Source: Kangiella sp. TOML190 (GTDB lineage Bacteria; Pseudomonadota; Gammaproteobacteria; Enterobacterales; Kangiellaceae). From it: 64,000 nucleotides of DNA. Location of the stretch: positions 1 through 64,000 of the forward strand of contig NZ_BQYL01000001.1 in assembly GCF_023706045.1 (NCBI RefSeq), given 5' to 3'. Each line of letters opens with the position of its first letter. The first letter of the stretch is position 1. Under the pieces are notes generated by a model that saw nothing but the letters and a program-made list of their open reading frames with translations, ran no database searches and was not told the origin of the DNA. A program made the translations under genes and the position numbers. Shown one piece after another: positions 46,118 through 54,963 of the stretch.

Positions 46118-47467
46118 ATGAATTTATTTAAACTAACCCTGCTATTAACCCTAGTGTTTACTAGTCAAATTATTCTTGCCGATAGTTATCTTTTTAAAAA
46201 CACTAATCTTATCAGTATGAAATCTGATGCTGTTGATTCTAAACAAGACTTGCTGATAGTAAATGGTAAAATCAAAGCGATAGGTAAAACCGGCAGCTTG
46301 AAACTTCCCAAAACTGTCCATGTCATTGATGCCTCTAATCACTATTTAATGCCTGGGCTTGCCGAAATGCACGCTCATGTTTTGGGAGAGAGCAATATTC
46401 AGACGCGTGATCATTACCTGTACCTTTATTTGATCAATGGCGTCACGACTATTCGCGGTATGCTGGGTGAGCCCTCACATTTAAAATTGCGCGATAATCT
46501 AGCAACTAATAACACTCTCGGCCCGCGTCTAATCACTTCAGGGCCTTCTTTTAACGGTAACTCTATTCATTCGGTAAAACAGGCTAAGGAAAAGGTAAAG
46601 GCACAAGTTAACGCCGGTTATGACTTTCTAAAGCTGCATCCCGGATTGTCACGCGAGGAGTTTATTGCCATTGCCGATGAAGCTCATAGCCATAACATCA
46701 CCTTTGGCGGTCATATTCCTGATGAGGTTGGGGTGGATTTGGCCTTAGCTAAAAAGCAAGCCACGATTGATCATTTAGACCAATTTTTTCGTCCTCTTTT
46801 TGCCGATATTCATCGCGACAAACAATCGCAAAACCAGCAGTTTTTTGGGATCAATTTCGTTGCCTATGTCGACTCTAATAAAATTGAAGCGTTCGCCAAA
46901 CAATTTGCCAAGTCGGATTCATGGTTAGTTCCCACTGAAACTCTAATGGATAATTTGGCCAATGATGTTAGCGGTCAAGATTTAGCGGCACGGCCTGAAA
47001 TGCAGTACGTTAGTGCACAAACCGTTAAGGACTGGATTGACGCGAAAGCAGGCTTTAATGCTCCTAAAACCATACGCCAAGATTTTTTGGACTACCGTGC
47101 GCTGTTATTAAAAGCCATTCAGCAACATCATGGAAAGATCCTATTAGGCTCTGATGCCCCGCAAATATTCAATGTACCAGGTTTTTCTATTCATCGAGAA
47201 TTAAAACTGATGGTAGATAGGGGTCTAACGCCTTATCAAGCCCTAAAAACTGGAACCGTTAATGTTGCCAATTTTTTAAATCTCTCAGATCAAATAGGGA
47301 CTTTAGAAGTAGGCAAAAATGCTGAAATGATAATGCTCAGCAACAACCCTTTGGACAAGATCGAAAACAGCTATAGCATTCAAGGCGTTTTCCACAACGG
47401 CATCTGGACAGATAAGCAAGCCATTTTGCAATACCTCAAAAACTATTTAGCCAAGCACGCTGAATAA
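46118..47467 (+). CDS. Exported amidohydrolase (metal-dependent hydrolase)
   Basis: 449 residues from ATG at 46118; a TTG 9 bp earlier is possible. Signal peptide at 1-20 (LTLLLTLVFTSQIILA). The amidohydrolase barrel shows the HxH pair (MPGLAEMHAHVLGES), GGHIPDEVG, TIDHLDQFF and LLGSDAPQIF with the Asp ligand. The lysine bridge is not obvious. Related proteins include imidazolonepropionase-like and prolidase-like enzymes. Periplasmic substrate unknown. Gap to nrdB terminator is about 140 bp. Confidence 0.9.
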   Translation: MNLFKLTLLLTLVFTSQIILADSYLFKNTNLISMKSDAVDSKQDLLIVNGKIKAIGKTGSLKLPKTVHVIDASNHYLMPGLAEMHAHVLGESNIQTRDHYLYLYLINGVTTIRGMLGEPSHLKLRDNLATNNTLGPRLITSGPSFNGNSIHSVKQAKEKVKAQVNAGYDFLKLHPGLSREEFIAIADEAHSHNITFGGHIPDEVGVDLALAKKQATIDHLDQFFRPLFADIHRDKQSQNQQFFGINFVAYVDSNKIEAFAKQFAKSDSWLVPTETLMDNLANDVSGQDLAARPEMQYVSAQTVKDWIDAKAGFNAPKTIRQDFLDYRALLLKAIQQHHGKILLGSDAPQIFNVPGFSIHRELKLMVDRGLTPYQALKTGTVNVANFLNLSDQIGTLEVGKNAEMIMLSNNPLDKIENSYSIQGVFHNGIWTDKQAILQYLKNYLAKHAE

Positions 47468-47468
47468 A

Positions 47469-48095
47469 TTAGTCGGTCCGCCCTTGCTGATTTTCTACAA
47501 ACTGCAAAATCGGTACTTCGTTAATTAATAAATCTTCGATAGTGCCTTTACCCTTGCGGATTTTAACCGCGACATAAACTTGATCGTCACTATTTCGGCG
47601 AGTACGCTGGCGAACGTTGGTTTCGATGGCATAAGCTTTATTATCTGGCGCATAATAGCGGTCAAAAGGGATATTGATGTGGTATTGATCATTCGAGCTG
47701 CGATAGCGAACTTGTAGGCGCAAATAATCATTGCCATTTGATGGCGGCGCTAAAGTTAGACCACTAAACTTAGCAAAACCCTCTTGATCCTTTATCAATT
47801 TGGCATACACCCAGTCGTTGCGTTGTAATGGTGGCGAATCTTTTTCACCGTCCAACACAAAAGCATCCCGCTCAGCATCAAAACTCAAAGTTACATAGCG
47901 TCCGCGAAAAGGATCGTAGGGGTCTATAGGACGAATTTTAAACTTATAAAGCTCGCCATGTTTAAGAGTTTGCTGCTGTTCAGCAATCATATAGGCTGGT
48001 ACAAATAGTTGCACTAGAAAGACAATAATAGCCGCGATTAACCAAATTTTTGGTTGCCATAATTTAGTCATCAAACCTTCAACTAGCTTATTCAT
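47469..48095 (-). CDS. GDYXXLXY-domain membrane protein
   Basis: 208 residues from ATG at 48095, chosen because AAGGAG stands 7 nt upstream; an extended frame to 48221 lies inside the next gene. One TM helix (about 16-38) is followed by an extracytoplasmic domain. NDYLRLQVRY matches the GDYxxLxY motif naming the domain; YDPFRGRYVTLSFD is also typical. Family function is unknown, and these genes almost always sit beside DUF2157 genes, as here (8-bp overlap, translationally coupled). Confidence 0.9.
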   Translation of the reverse strand: MNKLVEGLMTKLWQPKIWLIAAIIVFLVQLFVPAYMIAEQQQTLKHGELYKFKIRPIDPYDPFRGRYVTLSFDAERDAFVLDGEKDSPPLQRNDWVYAKLIKDQEGFAKFSGLTLAPPSNGNDYLRLQVRYRSSNDQYHINIPFDRYYAPDNKAYAIETNVRQRTRRNSDDQVYVAVKIRKGKGTIEDLLINEVPILQFVENQQGRTD

Positions 48096-49428
48096 CGGCG
48101 GCTCCTTCGGCTGACAGCTGCTTGTTATGCTGTCGGTTAAACCAGACATTGACTCCAATAAAGGCGCTACCAATAAAGATAAAAGCCATACCTTTACTAA
48201 AAATAGACAAGTCGCTATCAAAGAAACGCAATAAGATTAAGCCCGAGAGCCACAAAAGCCCAGCATTAAGTAATAAAGCTCTACCCTGCTCCACTGCGCG
48301 GATAATGATTAAACTGGCGGCGACTAGAATAAAAAGATTCATAACCACGCCAAGCCAAGGCAGCCAATTTAGCCATTGCGCAAACTCAAATAGAGCAATA
48401 ATACCCACCAAACCTATCGCTGCTAGCAATAATTGATAAAGCTGCAAAGATTTACCATAACGAACGACTGCAAAGATTAAAAACGCTAATGCAACGAACA
48501 ATAAAGCGGCGTCTAAATAGCTGTTAAAACCATCCGATATAGATCTTGTGCGATAGTACCAGCCTAGACCATAAGTGTTGTTTGAAAGTAGTAGACTAAA
48601 GCAACCAATGCCAATCGCGCCAAGGCTGACGAGTGGGTTCTTCCAGAAACCATGTTCATCAAACCCAAAAATTAACTTACCTGCTAAATAATAAACACTA
48701 GACATCAAAAGCAAGAAAATAAGAGGATAGAGGCTTATCAAGGATTGGCGCCAAATAGCACTGATGATTAATGCCATGGCAAAACCAAAAGCTGCTAACC
48801 AAGTGCTCCAATAAAAGCTCGCATTTCGTTCTCGTCGAAAGCTATATAGCCAATACGGCATTAAAGCCAAGAAAAAGAGCCAGTAAGGCTTACCCTGGAA
48901 GGTGCAAAGCCATACGATCAAAACCGTTGATAAAATGAGTACCATATTGGAGCGCATCAAATATATCAGTGGCAAACCAAGTAGCAACCAGCTCAACACA
49001 AAGCGCTCTAAATCACCGTAAATATGGTAGGTTTGCCCAATTAGGGCGATGCTCGCTGCCACTGCAAAAAAAACTAAGGTAGCAGCCGCTTCTCTCCAAC
49101 CCACAGCAGTAAATTTTTTGCGGTAAACGTAAAAACAAAGAAGCTGCGCTAAGACTAATGGTAAGAACGAAAAAAGGGTTCGAGCAACCTTACCTAAATG
49201 TTCCCAATTATGAGCAAATAACAAAATGACACCGCCGCCGATAAGCAAAGCGCCAATGCTCGCTAAAATTGCGCTGGCTAAGGAACTTTTATGTTCCGGC
49301 AGCTGTTTTTGATACAAGCCATTGATGGTTTGTGCTTGTTGCTCATTGATAATGTTTTGCTCTAACCAATATTTACTTTGCTCAAGCAGCCAAGCTTGCT
49401 GTTCGGGACCAATACTTTTGTTTTGCAT
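48088..49428 (-). CDS. DUF2157-domain polytopic membrane protein
   Basis: 446 residues from ATG at 49428; an in-frame TTG 15 bp upstream is less likely. The N-terminal 60 residues hold the cytoplasmic part of DUF2157 (WLLEQSKYWLEQNIINEQQAQTINGLYQ). About twelve TM helices follow (LASAILASIGALLIGGGVILLFA and on). It forms a two-gene unit with the GDYXXLXY gene. Function unknown; possible envelope role. Confidence 0.88.
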   Translation of the reverse strand: MQNKSIGPEQQAWLLEQSKYWLEQNIINEQQAQTINGLYQKQLPEHKSSLASAILASIGALLIGGGVILLFAHNWEHLGKVARTLFSFLPLVLAQLLCFYVYRKKFTAVGWREAAATLVFFAVAASIALIGQTYHIYGDLERFVLSWLLLGLPLIYLMRSNMVLILSTVLIVWLCTFQGKPYWLFFLALMPYWLYSFRRERNASFYWSTWLAAFGFAMALIISAIWRQSLISLYPLIFLLLMSSVYYLAGKLIFGFDEHGFWKNPLVSLGAIGIGCFSLLLSNNTYGLGWYYRTRSISDGFNSYLDAALLFVALAFLIFAVVRYGKSLQLYQLLLAAIGLVGIIALFEFAQWLNWLPWLGVVMNLFILVAASLIIIRAVEQGRALLLNAGLLWLSGLILLRFFDSDLSIFSKGMAFIFIGSAFIGVNVWFNRQHNKQLSAEGAADE

Positions 49429-49599
49429 TAATATCTCAATCAAAGACTATCTAGTGACTCTACCATAAAGCCTATAACGCGCAAATTTTTAACTGCAAAG
49501 CTATGATTTTATTGCCTTTTATAAGCTAACAACAGGTCTAATTGGATTTTGATTAGTAGTTAGTTATAGTAAGAGTCTGATGTTTTTAAAGGATTAATT

Positions 49600-50037
49600 A
49601 TGCTGCTTACTTTCGTCATTTCGCTCTTTTTAATTTTCCTTTGTGTAGCGGTTCATTACGAAGCCTTACACCGCTTCGACGACATCAGCGATAAATTAGC
49701 GCTAAAAGGACGTATTAAAGTTGGAGCAGGTTCCGTGTTGGCAATCGCCGCCCATACCGTTGAAGTTTGGTTATTTGGTATTGCTCATTATTTCTTAGTC
49801 AACAATACCAGCGATAACTTTATTATGCACAGTAGTGGCAAAGCCGCTCACGGTTTTATGGAATCCATTTACTTCTCCTTTATCTCCTACACCAGCCTAG
49901 GCTATGGCGATCTAGTCCCCGAAGGTCCAATCCGTTTCATGGTAGGTACCGAGTGTTTATTAGGACTGGTTCTGATTGCTTGGACCGCCTCTTTTCTGTA
50001 CCTAAAAATGGAACGTTATTGGAAAGTAAGTGATTAA
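49600..50037 (+). CDS. Small two-TM potassium-channel-like protein
   Basis: 145 residues. A hydrophobic helix lies at 1-18, another around 45-65, then the pore and selectivity filter YTSLGYGDLVPEG (TxGYGD) and the last helix (about 110-135). No cytoplasmic RCK or ligand domain follows. It would tetramerise into a K+ channel. It converges on the riboswitch-controlled gene with a 4-bp overlap of stop ends. Confidence 0.85.
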   Translation: MLLTFVISLFLIFLCVAVHYEALHRFDDISDKLALKGRIKVGAGSVLAIAAHTVEVWLFGIAHYFLVNNTSDNFIMHSSGKAAHGFMESIYFSFISYTSLGYGDLVPEGPIRFMVGTECLLGLVLIAWTASFLYLKMERYWKVSD

Positions 50038-50264
50038 TCCGGAATCTTGCTGATCCGCTCAATAAAAAGGTGGTTGCCAAAACCGAATTTGGCGTCTTGA
50101 GCAAAAGAGGTTAGCAAGTCTTCCGCTTCGCCTAACTTTAGATAAAATACTTCTGAATTTTCTTCCGAGTCGGACTTAACAATAGAAAATTGATAACTGC
50201 GCTTTAAAGCTTCCAATCGAGAATTGAAACTTTTTTCTGCCTGATTTTTGATCACGATAAACAT
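50034..50264 (-). CDS. Uncharacterised 76-residue protein behind a c-di-GMP riboswitch
   Basis: 76 residues from ATG at 50264, selected because GGAGG stands 8 nt upstream; the ATG at 50279 overlaps that ribosome-binding site. It contains an N-terminal strand (MFIVIKNQ), a basic middle (LEALKRSYQFSIVK), then SEVFYLKLGEAEDLLTSFAQDAKFGFGNHLFIERI. No signal peptide or TM helix is visible, so it is cytoplasmic. The family is not recognised. The GEMM-I riboswitch on the leader makes it a c-di-GMP effector gene. Confidence 0.8.
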   Translation of the reverse strand: MFIVIKNQAEKSFNSRLEALKRSYQFSIVKSDSEENSEVFYLKLGEAEDLLTSFAQDAKFGFGNHLFIERISKIPD

Positions 50265-50315
50265 CTTAAATACCTCCATTTTGAATATTTCATGGTTACA
50301 AGCTAGATGATTACC

Positions 50316-50418
50316 GAAGTTAGAACTGTATCAGGTTCGGCGGTCCCGCTACCTTAGCAAATACTTGCCTTAGGCCGGTGACTTTGCGTCAATGGCTTTC
50401 GCCACTTTTGCCGTTTCG
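50316..50418 (-). promoter_or_regulatory. c-di-GMP-I (GEMM-I) riboswitch
   Basis: Read on the minus strand, the core matches the GEMM-I consensus in order. ACGGCAAAAG comes first, then a GAAA tetraloop hairpin TGGC-GAAA-GCCA. GACGCAAAG, CCGGCCTAAGG and GGTAGCGGG follow. The spacing agrees with the Vibrio Vc2 aptamer. It ends about 50 bp before the start codon of the 76-residue protein. An expression platform (terminator or sequestered ribosome site) is not resolved by eye. No search was run. Confidence 0.92.
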
Positions 50419-50801
50419 TCTAAACTTGTTAAGCTCATACTAGCAAATTTGAACTAATTCACAATATTGGCGTATTCTTGTTTGTATTATTTTACAAGCA
50501 ACAGCCAGCAATCGATGGTAAACTATTGATATTTATAAACTTTATTGTACTGCTGTTATTTTGGGCTTAATATTTAACGCTACTGAGCAGCTTCAGAAAC
50601 TGTTTGCAAACACTCAAAATATGACGCAACTCACACAAAAAAAGACATTTTTTGTCACTCCAAGTGCAGCTTTAGAGATGTCAATCCGCAAGAATTTAAG
50701 GTGCGAACCAGAATTTAGGTTCGACTTGCTATTAGGCAGCTTTTTTTGTGTAAACACTAATAATCGCCAAACTTTAGCTATGAAATTCAATTTTTAAGCA
50801 T

Positions 50802-50965
50802 AAAAAAGGCCCGCTTAGGGGAGCGGGCCAACTCACAATCTCCGTATTAGCTACCCCTCTGACAAGATAGCTTAGGAGAACAATGAACACTTTCATTACA
50901 ACTGGCTAACACCTTGTTTTCAAAGGGCAAATGTAAAAGATTTGTAAAATGGATAGATAGTGTCA
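50802..50965 (-). ncRNA. Candidate small RNA with its own terminator
   Basis: The minus strand ends at a strong intrinsic terminator (GGCCCGCT-N6-AGCGGGCC then six T, 50802-50829) that no neighbouring gene accounts for. sodB already has its own terminator at 51024-51050. A -35-like TTGACA lies near 50965. The inner part can form AGCTATC/GGTAGCT. No family is recognised, and the 5' end is a guess. The plus-strand ORF at 50561 is considered spurious. Confidence 0.4.
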
Positions 50966-51023
50966 ATAAACTTTACGAAACACCTTTCATCAAGCAAGAT
51001 TTTGAGGCAAAAAGTCCTCGCCA

Positions 51024-51050
51024 TAAAAAAAGCCCTTAGGATTAAGGGCT
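51024..51050 (-). terminator. Intrinsic terminator of sodB
   Basis: Minus-strand AGCCCTTA-ATCC-TAAGGGCT followed by seven T, 24 bp past sodB. Confidence 0.9.
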
Positions 51051-51073
51051 TCTTCTAGGGTAAATCGGCTTGC

Positions 51074-51655
51074 TTAAGCGAAATTACTCGCAGCAAAATC
51101 CCAGTTAACCAGTTCCCAGAAGTGGTTCAAGTACTCAGGGCGTGCATTGCGATAATCTACATAGTAGGCATGCTCCCAAACATCAACCGTTAACAGTGGC
51201 GTCATACCCGCTTCAGTTAATGGAGTCGCTGCATTGCTGGTGTTAACAATTTCCAAGTCGCCAGCAGCATTTTTACACAACCAAGTCCAGCCAGAGCCGA
51301 AGTTACCAATAGCACTAGCGGTAAATTTTTCTTTAAAATCAGCAAATGAACCAAATGCAGCATTAATCGCATCAGCTAAAGCGCCGCTCGCTTCGCCACC
51401 ACCATTTGGGCTTAGGCTGTGCCAATAGAAAGTGTGGTTCCAAACTTGTGCCGCATTGTTAAATACGCCGCCTTCTGAAGTACGGATAATCTCTTCAAGG
51501 CTCATGTCTGCCATGTCAGTGCCATCGATCAGCTTGTTTAGGTTAACCACGTATGCATTGTGGTGTTTGCCATAATGATAGTTAATGGTTTCTTCAGAAA
51601 TGTGGGGGGCTAAGGCATCACGCTCGTAGGGTAATGCTGGAAGTTCAAAAGCCAT
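51074..51655 (-). CDS. sodB: Iron superoxide dismutase
   Basis: 193 residues from ATG at 51655 (AGGAG at 7 nt), the E. coli SodB length. An upstream in-frame ATG at 51661 touches the ribosome-binding site. Metal ligands: His27 (INYHYGKHH), the His in [10 protein letters not shown], and Asp and His in [11 protein letters not shown] (DVWEHAYY). The Fe-type signature [10 protein letters not shown] is present. It converts superoxide to peroxide and oxygen. Iron-dependent control is usual, but no Fur box is visible in the gap. Confidence 0.98.
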   Translation of the reverse strand: MAFELPALPYERDALAPHISEETINYHYGKHHNAYVVNLNKLIDGTDMADMSLEEIIRTSEGGVFNNAAQVWNHTFYWHSLSPNGGGEASGALADAINAAFGSFADFKEKFTASAIGNFGSGWTWLCKNAAGDLEIVNTSNAATPLTEAGMTPLLTVDVWEHAYYVDYRNARPEYLNHFWELVNWDFAASNFA

Positions 51656-51882
51656 TTTCATGCTCCTATAAATAATGACGAAATAAATGACGCTAATCTA
51701 AAGCCCCAAATTCTAACATGAAGCCCCAAGCTTCCCAATAGGATTGACTTATCTAAATGATTGAAATGTTAAATGTAAACTTGTGTCAGATCCCTAAAAA
51801 TCGGTATTATTAACTGGTAGGATCTTTTTACCGTAAAGTAAAACAAACAAGATTTGCAGTAAAAAGCAGGAGGGAACGGACT

Positions 51883-52422
51883 ATGGACACACAAATGGAG
51901 TCACAACCAACGCCAAAGCCACCAAAAATGTTATTGGACTGGTCAGCGGTAGTTTGGGCGGGTGTTATCACTGGCGTATTAAGCTTACCCCTACTGTTTT
52001 TTGTACTTCCTGCTCTAATCAACCTCGACACCAGTAGCATTATCCAGTATTGGGCTTCGATGTTGCTCGGAAGCTCCGTGATTAGCGTTCCTGCCAGCTT
52101 CTCCATCGGCCACCTATTGGTCGCTATCGTCACTCATGTCGCGCTAACTTTATTATTAACCACCATTATCGCCAGCATTTTTCATCGCTTTGGAACCTTG
52201 ATTGGGATCACTGGTGGCGCTTTAGTGGGACTTGCTTACTACCTTATTAACATCTACAGCATGACCTATTTCTTTAGCTGGATGTATTTATTCGAAGGAG
52301 CTGCATTCCTACTATTTAATATGCTGATTGGCGGCATGGCAGGATTTTTCTACGAATCCTTAGAAATTGAACAGTGGCAAGACTCTGAAAAGTTCCAACT
52401 GAGCTCTTTTGGAACCCATTAA
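51883..52422 (+). CDS. Uncharacterised four-helix membrane protein
   Basis: 179 residues; hydrophobic helices at about 22-45, 55-75, 80-105 and 110-165. Proline-rich N-terminal head (QMESQPTPKPPKML) and a charged tail (ESLEIEQWQDSEKF). No known domain is recognised. The start follows GGAGGG. It is 29 bp upstream of the M48 protease gene and may be cotranscribed with it. Confidence 0.8.
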   Translation: MDTQMESQPTPKPPKMLLDWSAVVWAGVITGVLSLPLLFFVLPALINLDTSSIIQYWASMLLGSSVISVPASFSIGHLLVAIVTHVALTLLLTTIIASIFHRFGTLIGITGGALVGLAYYLINIYSMTYFFSWMYLFEGAAFLLFNMLIGGMAGFFYESLEIEQWQDSEKFQLSSFGTH

Positions 52423-52451
52423 CGTGATTTTAACGGACTAAAGGACGCAGG

Positions 52452-53306
52452 ATGCGAATAGGCAATCGCCGCTTTGGACATAAAGCATTCCCACTGAGAA
52501 ACGCCGGCTTAAGAGGCGCTGGGAAAATTCGTTTAATTATCGCGCTAGCGGTCGGCGGCTTTGCGCTCTTATCCTATTGCTCTTCTGCCAGCTATAACCC
52601 AGTCACTGGGGAAAAACAGTATTTAAGCATGACTCCAAGCCAAGAGATCGCGATGGGCTTGCAGGCGGTCGAGCAAATGGCTGCGCGGCATGGCGGCTTG
52701 CACCCTGATCCGAGGTTGCAAGAATTTCTCGATTCCGTTTGCTGGCAGATTATTCGCAACAGCCAAGCTGCTGAAACCCAATGGCAGTTTGAATGTCACT
52801 TGCTAAGCGATGCCAGCGTAGTCAACGCCTTTGCCTTACCTGGCGGTCAGATGTTTATTACTTACGCCCTGTTTCGTCAATTAGAAACCGAAGGACAGTT
52901 AGCTGGCGTGATGGCGCATGAAATTGGCCACGTTGTGGCGAGACATTCAGCTCAACGGATGGCCAAATCTCAGCTAACTCAGGGTATTATACAAGCGGTC
53001 ATCATGGGCACAGAGTCCGGCGGCATGGGGCAAATGGCTGGTATGGTCGGCAATATGGTCAATATGCAATATGGCCGCGAGGATGAGCTGGAATCAGACT
53101 CCATTGGGGTTATGCTGATGGCGCAATCGGGCTATGATCCTAATGCTTTGAAAGGCGTGATGAAAATCCTAGCGGCCGCGAGCCAAGGTCGCTCAGCACC
53201 AGAATTTTTTAGTACTCACCCTAATCCGGAAAATCGTATTGAAAAAATAGATAAGGCCATTCAAAGTCAATTCCCAGAAGGACTTCCCAACAATTTAAAG
53301 CCTTAA
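52452..53306 (+). CDS. M48-family zinc metalloprotease (membrane-anchored)
   Basis: 284 residues. N-terminal anchor (about 25-45, RLIIALAVGGFALLSYC). The zinc site is MAHEIGHVVARHSA (HExxH), with the third ligand in the EDELESDSIG region. Related to the BepA/HtpX/LoiP group of periplasmic proteases that degrade misassembled outer-membrane proteins. The cysteine in LLSYCSS might be a lipid site. Start chosen from AAAGGA upstream. Confidence 0.88.
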   Translation: MRIGNRRFGHKAFPLRNAGLRGAGKIRLIIALAVGGFALLSYCSSASYNPVTGEKQYLSMTPSQEIAMGLQAVEQMAARHGGLHPDPRLQEFLDSVCWQIIRNSQAAETQWQFECHLLSDASVVNAFALPGGQMFITYALFRQLETEGQLAGVMAHEIGHVVARHSAQRMAKSQLTQGIIQAVIMGTESGGMGQMAGMVGNMVNMQYGREDELESDSIGVMLMAQSGYDPNALKGVMKILAAASQGRSAPEFFSTHPNPENRIEKIDKAIQSQFPEGLPNNLKP

Positions 53307-53433
53307 GTTGTATTCTAGCTGACAAAACTAGACAAATTTTTAAGGATTGCGCTGGTGACTTATCCTTAGATCCCCTATGATTGTTAACCAACAAAAATAC
53401 AACAATCAACCACTCTACTGATAACAACACTTT

Positions 53434-54033
53434 ATGAAAACATTAGTTCTTATCTGCGCCTTTATTAGCGGCTTTTGCATTATGACGGTGGAACTGCTTG
53501 GCGGTAAAATTCTCTCACCCTACTTTGGTGGTAGCGTTTACGTTTGGGGCAGTATTATCACCGTTTTTATGCTCGCTCTTTCCATTGGTTATTTACTCGG
53601 CGGCAAGCTATCGCTACAACAGCCTTCCACCCAAAAATACGGCAGTCTCTTTATCGCCGCCGCAATCACCATAGTGCCATTAATTTTAGGCCACGAAGCT
53701 TTATCCGACTGGGTTTTCGAAAGAATTGATGATCCTCGCTATGGCTCACTAATCTCTTCTGTTGTGTTGTTTTTAATCCCAACCACTATTTTAGGCATGA
53801 TAGCGCCTTACTCCGTTCGTTTATTGGTTTCTTCAACCGAGTCTAGCGGCCAAACCGCCGGCTTTTTATACTTTGTTTCAACCTTAGGCAGCGCCCTTGG
53901 AACCTTGGCAACTTCTTTTTATTTGGTACTCTGGTTTGAAATTGATTCGGTGTTATATGGCGTCGCTGTTACTTTATTAGCTGCGGGCTTGGTGGCCTTT
54001 TTATTTCCCAAAAAAGCCGTGCGACTCAATTAA
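53434..54033 (+). CDS. Polytopic membrane half of a spermidine-synthase-like fusion
   Basis: 199 residues with six hydrophobic helices, starting FISGFCIMTVELLGGKILSPYFGGSVYVWGSI. This matches the N-terminal membrane part of fused MFS-like/spermidine synthase-like proteins. No soluble catalytic domain follows in the same ORF. The next gene, 15 bp downstream, supplies a spermidine-synthase-like domain, so the pair looks like a split version. Transport or anchoring role unknown. Confidence 0.8.
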   Translation: MKTLVLICAFISGFCIMTVELLGGKILSPYFGGSVYVWGSIITVFMLALSIGYLLGGKLSLQQPSTQKYGSLFIAAAITIVPLILGHEALSDWVFERIDDPRYGSLISSVVLFLIPTTILGMIAPYSVRLLVSSTESSGQTAGFLYFVSTLGSALGTLATSFYLVLWFEIDSVLYGVAVTLLAAGLVAFLFPKKAVRLN

Positions 54034-54048
54034 AGAAGGTTTTAGTTA

Positions 54049-54963
54049 ATGAAAAATTCGCTAGTTTTGATACCGCTAATGATCCTAACTGTTTTGACTA
54101 TGGCCATGCCCGCCAGCGAACTGCAGGCAAAAACTCTCGAACAAAAGCGCTCTCTGTACCAAAACGTTTATGTGATTGAAGAGCAAAATTTGCGCTGTAT
54201 GCGCTTTCGCAAAAAAAATAAGCACGATTTAAATCAATCCTGTGTTTATTTATCCAAGCCAAAAGAATTAGTGTTCACCTATTACAAACAAGCCTTGGGA
54301 ACCACCTTTTTCTTAGAGCAGCCGAAAAATATTTTAATCATTGGTTTAGGTGGCGGTATTCTAGCCAATACCTTTGGCGAAATTTATCCTCAGGCGCACA
54401 TCACCTCGGTAGAAATCGATCAGGTGGTGGCGGATATGGCCGCTAAGTATTTTGACTATGATGATTCAGTTGAGACTAAAGAAACACACGTTAGAGATGG
54501 TCGTGTTTTTGTCAAAAGAGCGATAAAAAAAGGTCTGAAATACGATTTAATTCTGCTTGATGCCTTTAACAGTGATTATATTCCAGAGCACATGATGACC
54601 AAAGAGTATCTGCAAGAGGTCAAACAATTAGCATCCAAAAATGGCATTATTATGGCCAATACTTTTAGTAGTAGTGAGCTTTTTGATCATGAGTCAGCAA
54701 CCTACTATGAGGTGTTTGGCGATATGTACCAAATTAGTTTTTACCAAGGCAAAACCAATCGCGTGATTATCGTCAGTAACGAGCCGCTGCCGAACAAAAA
54801 CCGTCTAGCGCAAAAAGCCCAACAAATGAAAGCAACCTTACAGCAATACGGAGTTGACGCAGAGCAAATACATCAAGCGCTAACCAAAGACGTCAATTGG
54901 GATACCGAAGCAAAAGTACTAACCGATCAGTATTCTCCTGCGAACCTGTTAAAGTCACGTTAA
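54049..54963 (+). CDS. Exported spermidine-synthase-like methyltransferase-fold protein
   Basis: 304 residues. A signal peptide is present (residues 1-27, LIPLMILTVLTMAMPASELQA), which is unexpected for this fold. The Rossmann core has NILIIGLGGGILANTFGE, SVEIDQVV, HVRDGRVF and YDLILLDAFNSDYIPEHMMTKEYL. The aminopropyltransferase motif DxTDP is not seen (LDAFNSD), so true spermidine synthesis is doubtful. Product unknown. It converges on the CNNM gene (4-bp overlap). Confidence 0.85.
   Translation: MKNSLVLIPLMILTVLTMAMPASELQAKTLEQKRSLYQNVYVIEEQNLRCMRFRKKNKHDLNQSCVYLSKPKELVFTYYKQALGTTFFLEQPKNILIIGLGGGILANTFGEIYPQAHITSVEIDQVVADMAAKYFDYDDSVETKETHVRDGRVFVKRAIKKGLKYDLILLDAFNSDYIPEHMMTKEYLQEVKQLASKNGIIMANTFSSSELFDHESATYYEVFGDMYQISFYQGKTNRVIIVSNEPLPNKNRLAQKAQQMKATLQQYGVDAEQIHQALTKDVNWDTEAKVLTDQYSPANLLKSR

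Noticed and set aside
50561-50797. 78-residue plus ORF with TTG start
   Set aside because: No ribosome-binding site, no family resemblance, and it crosses hairpins in a non-coding gap.
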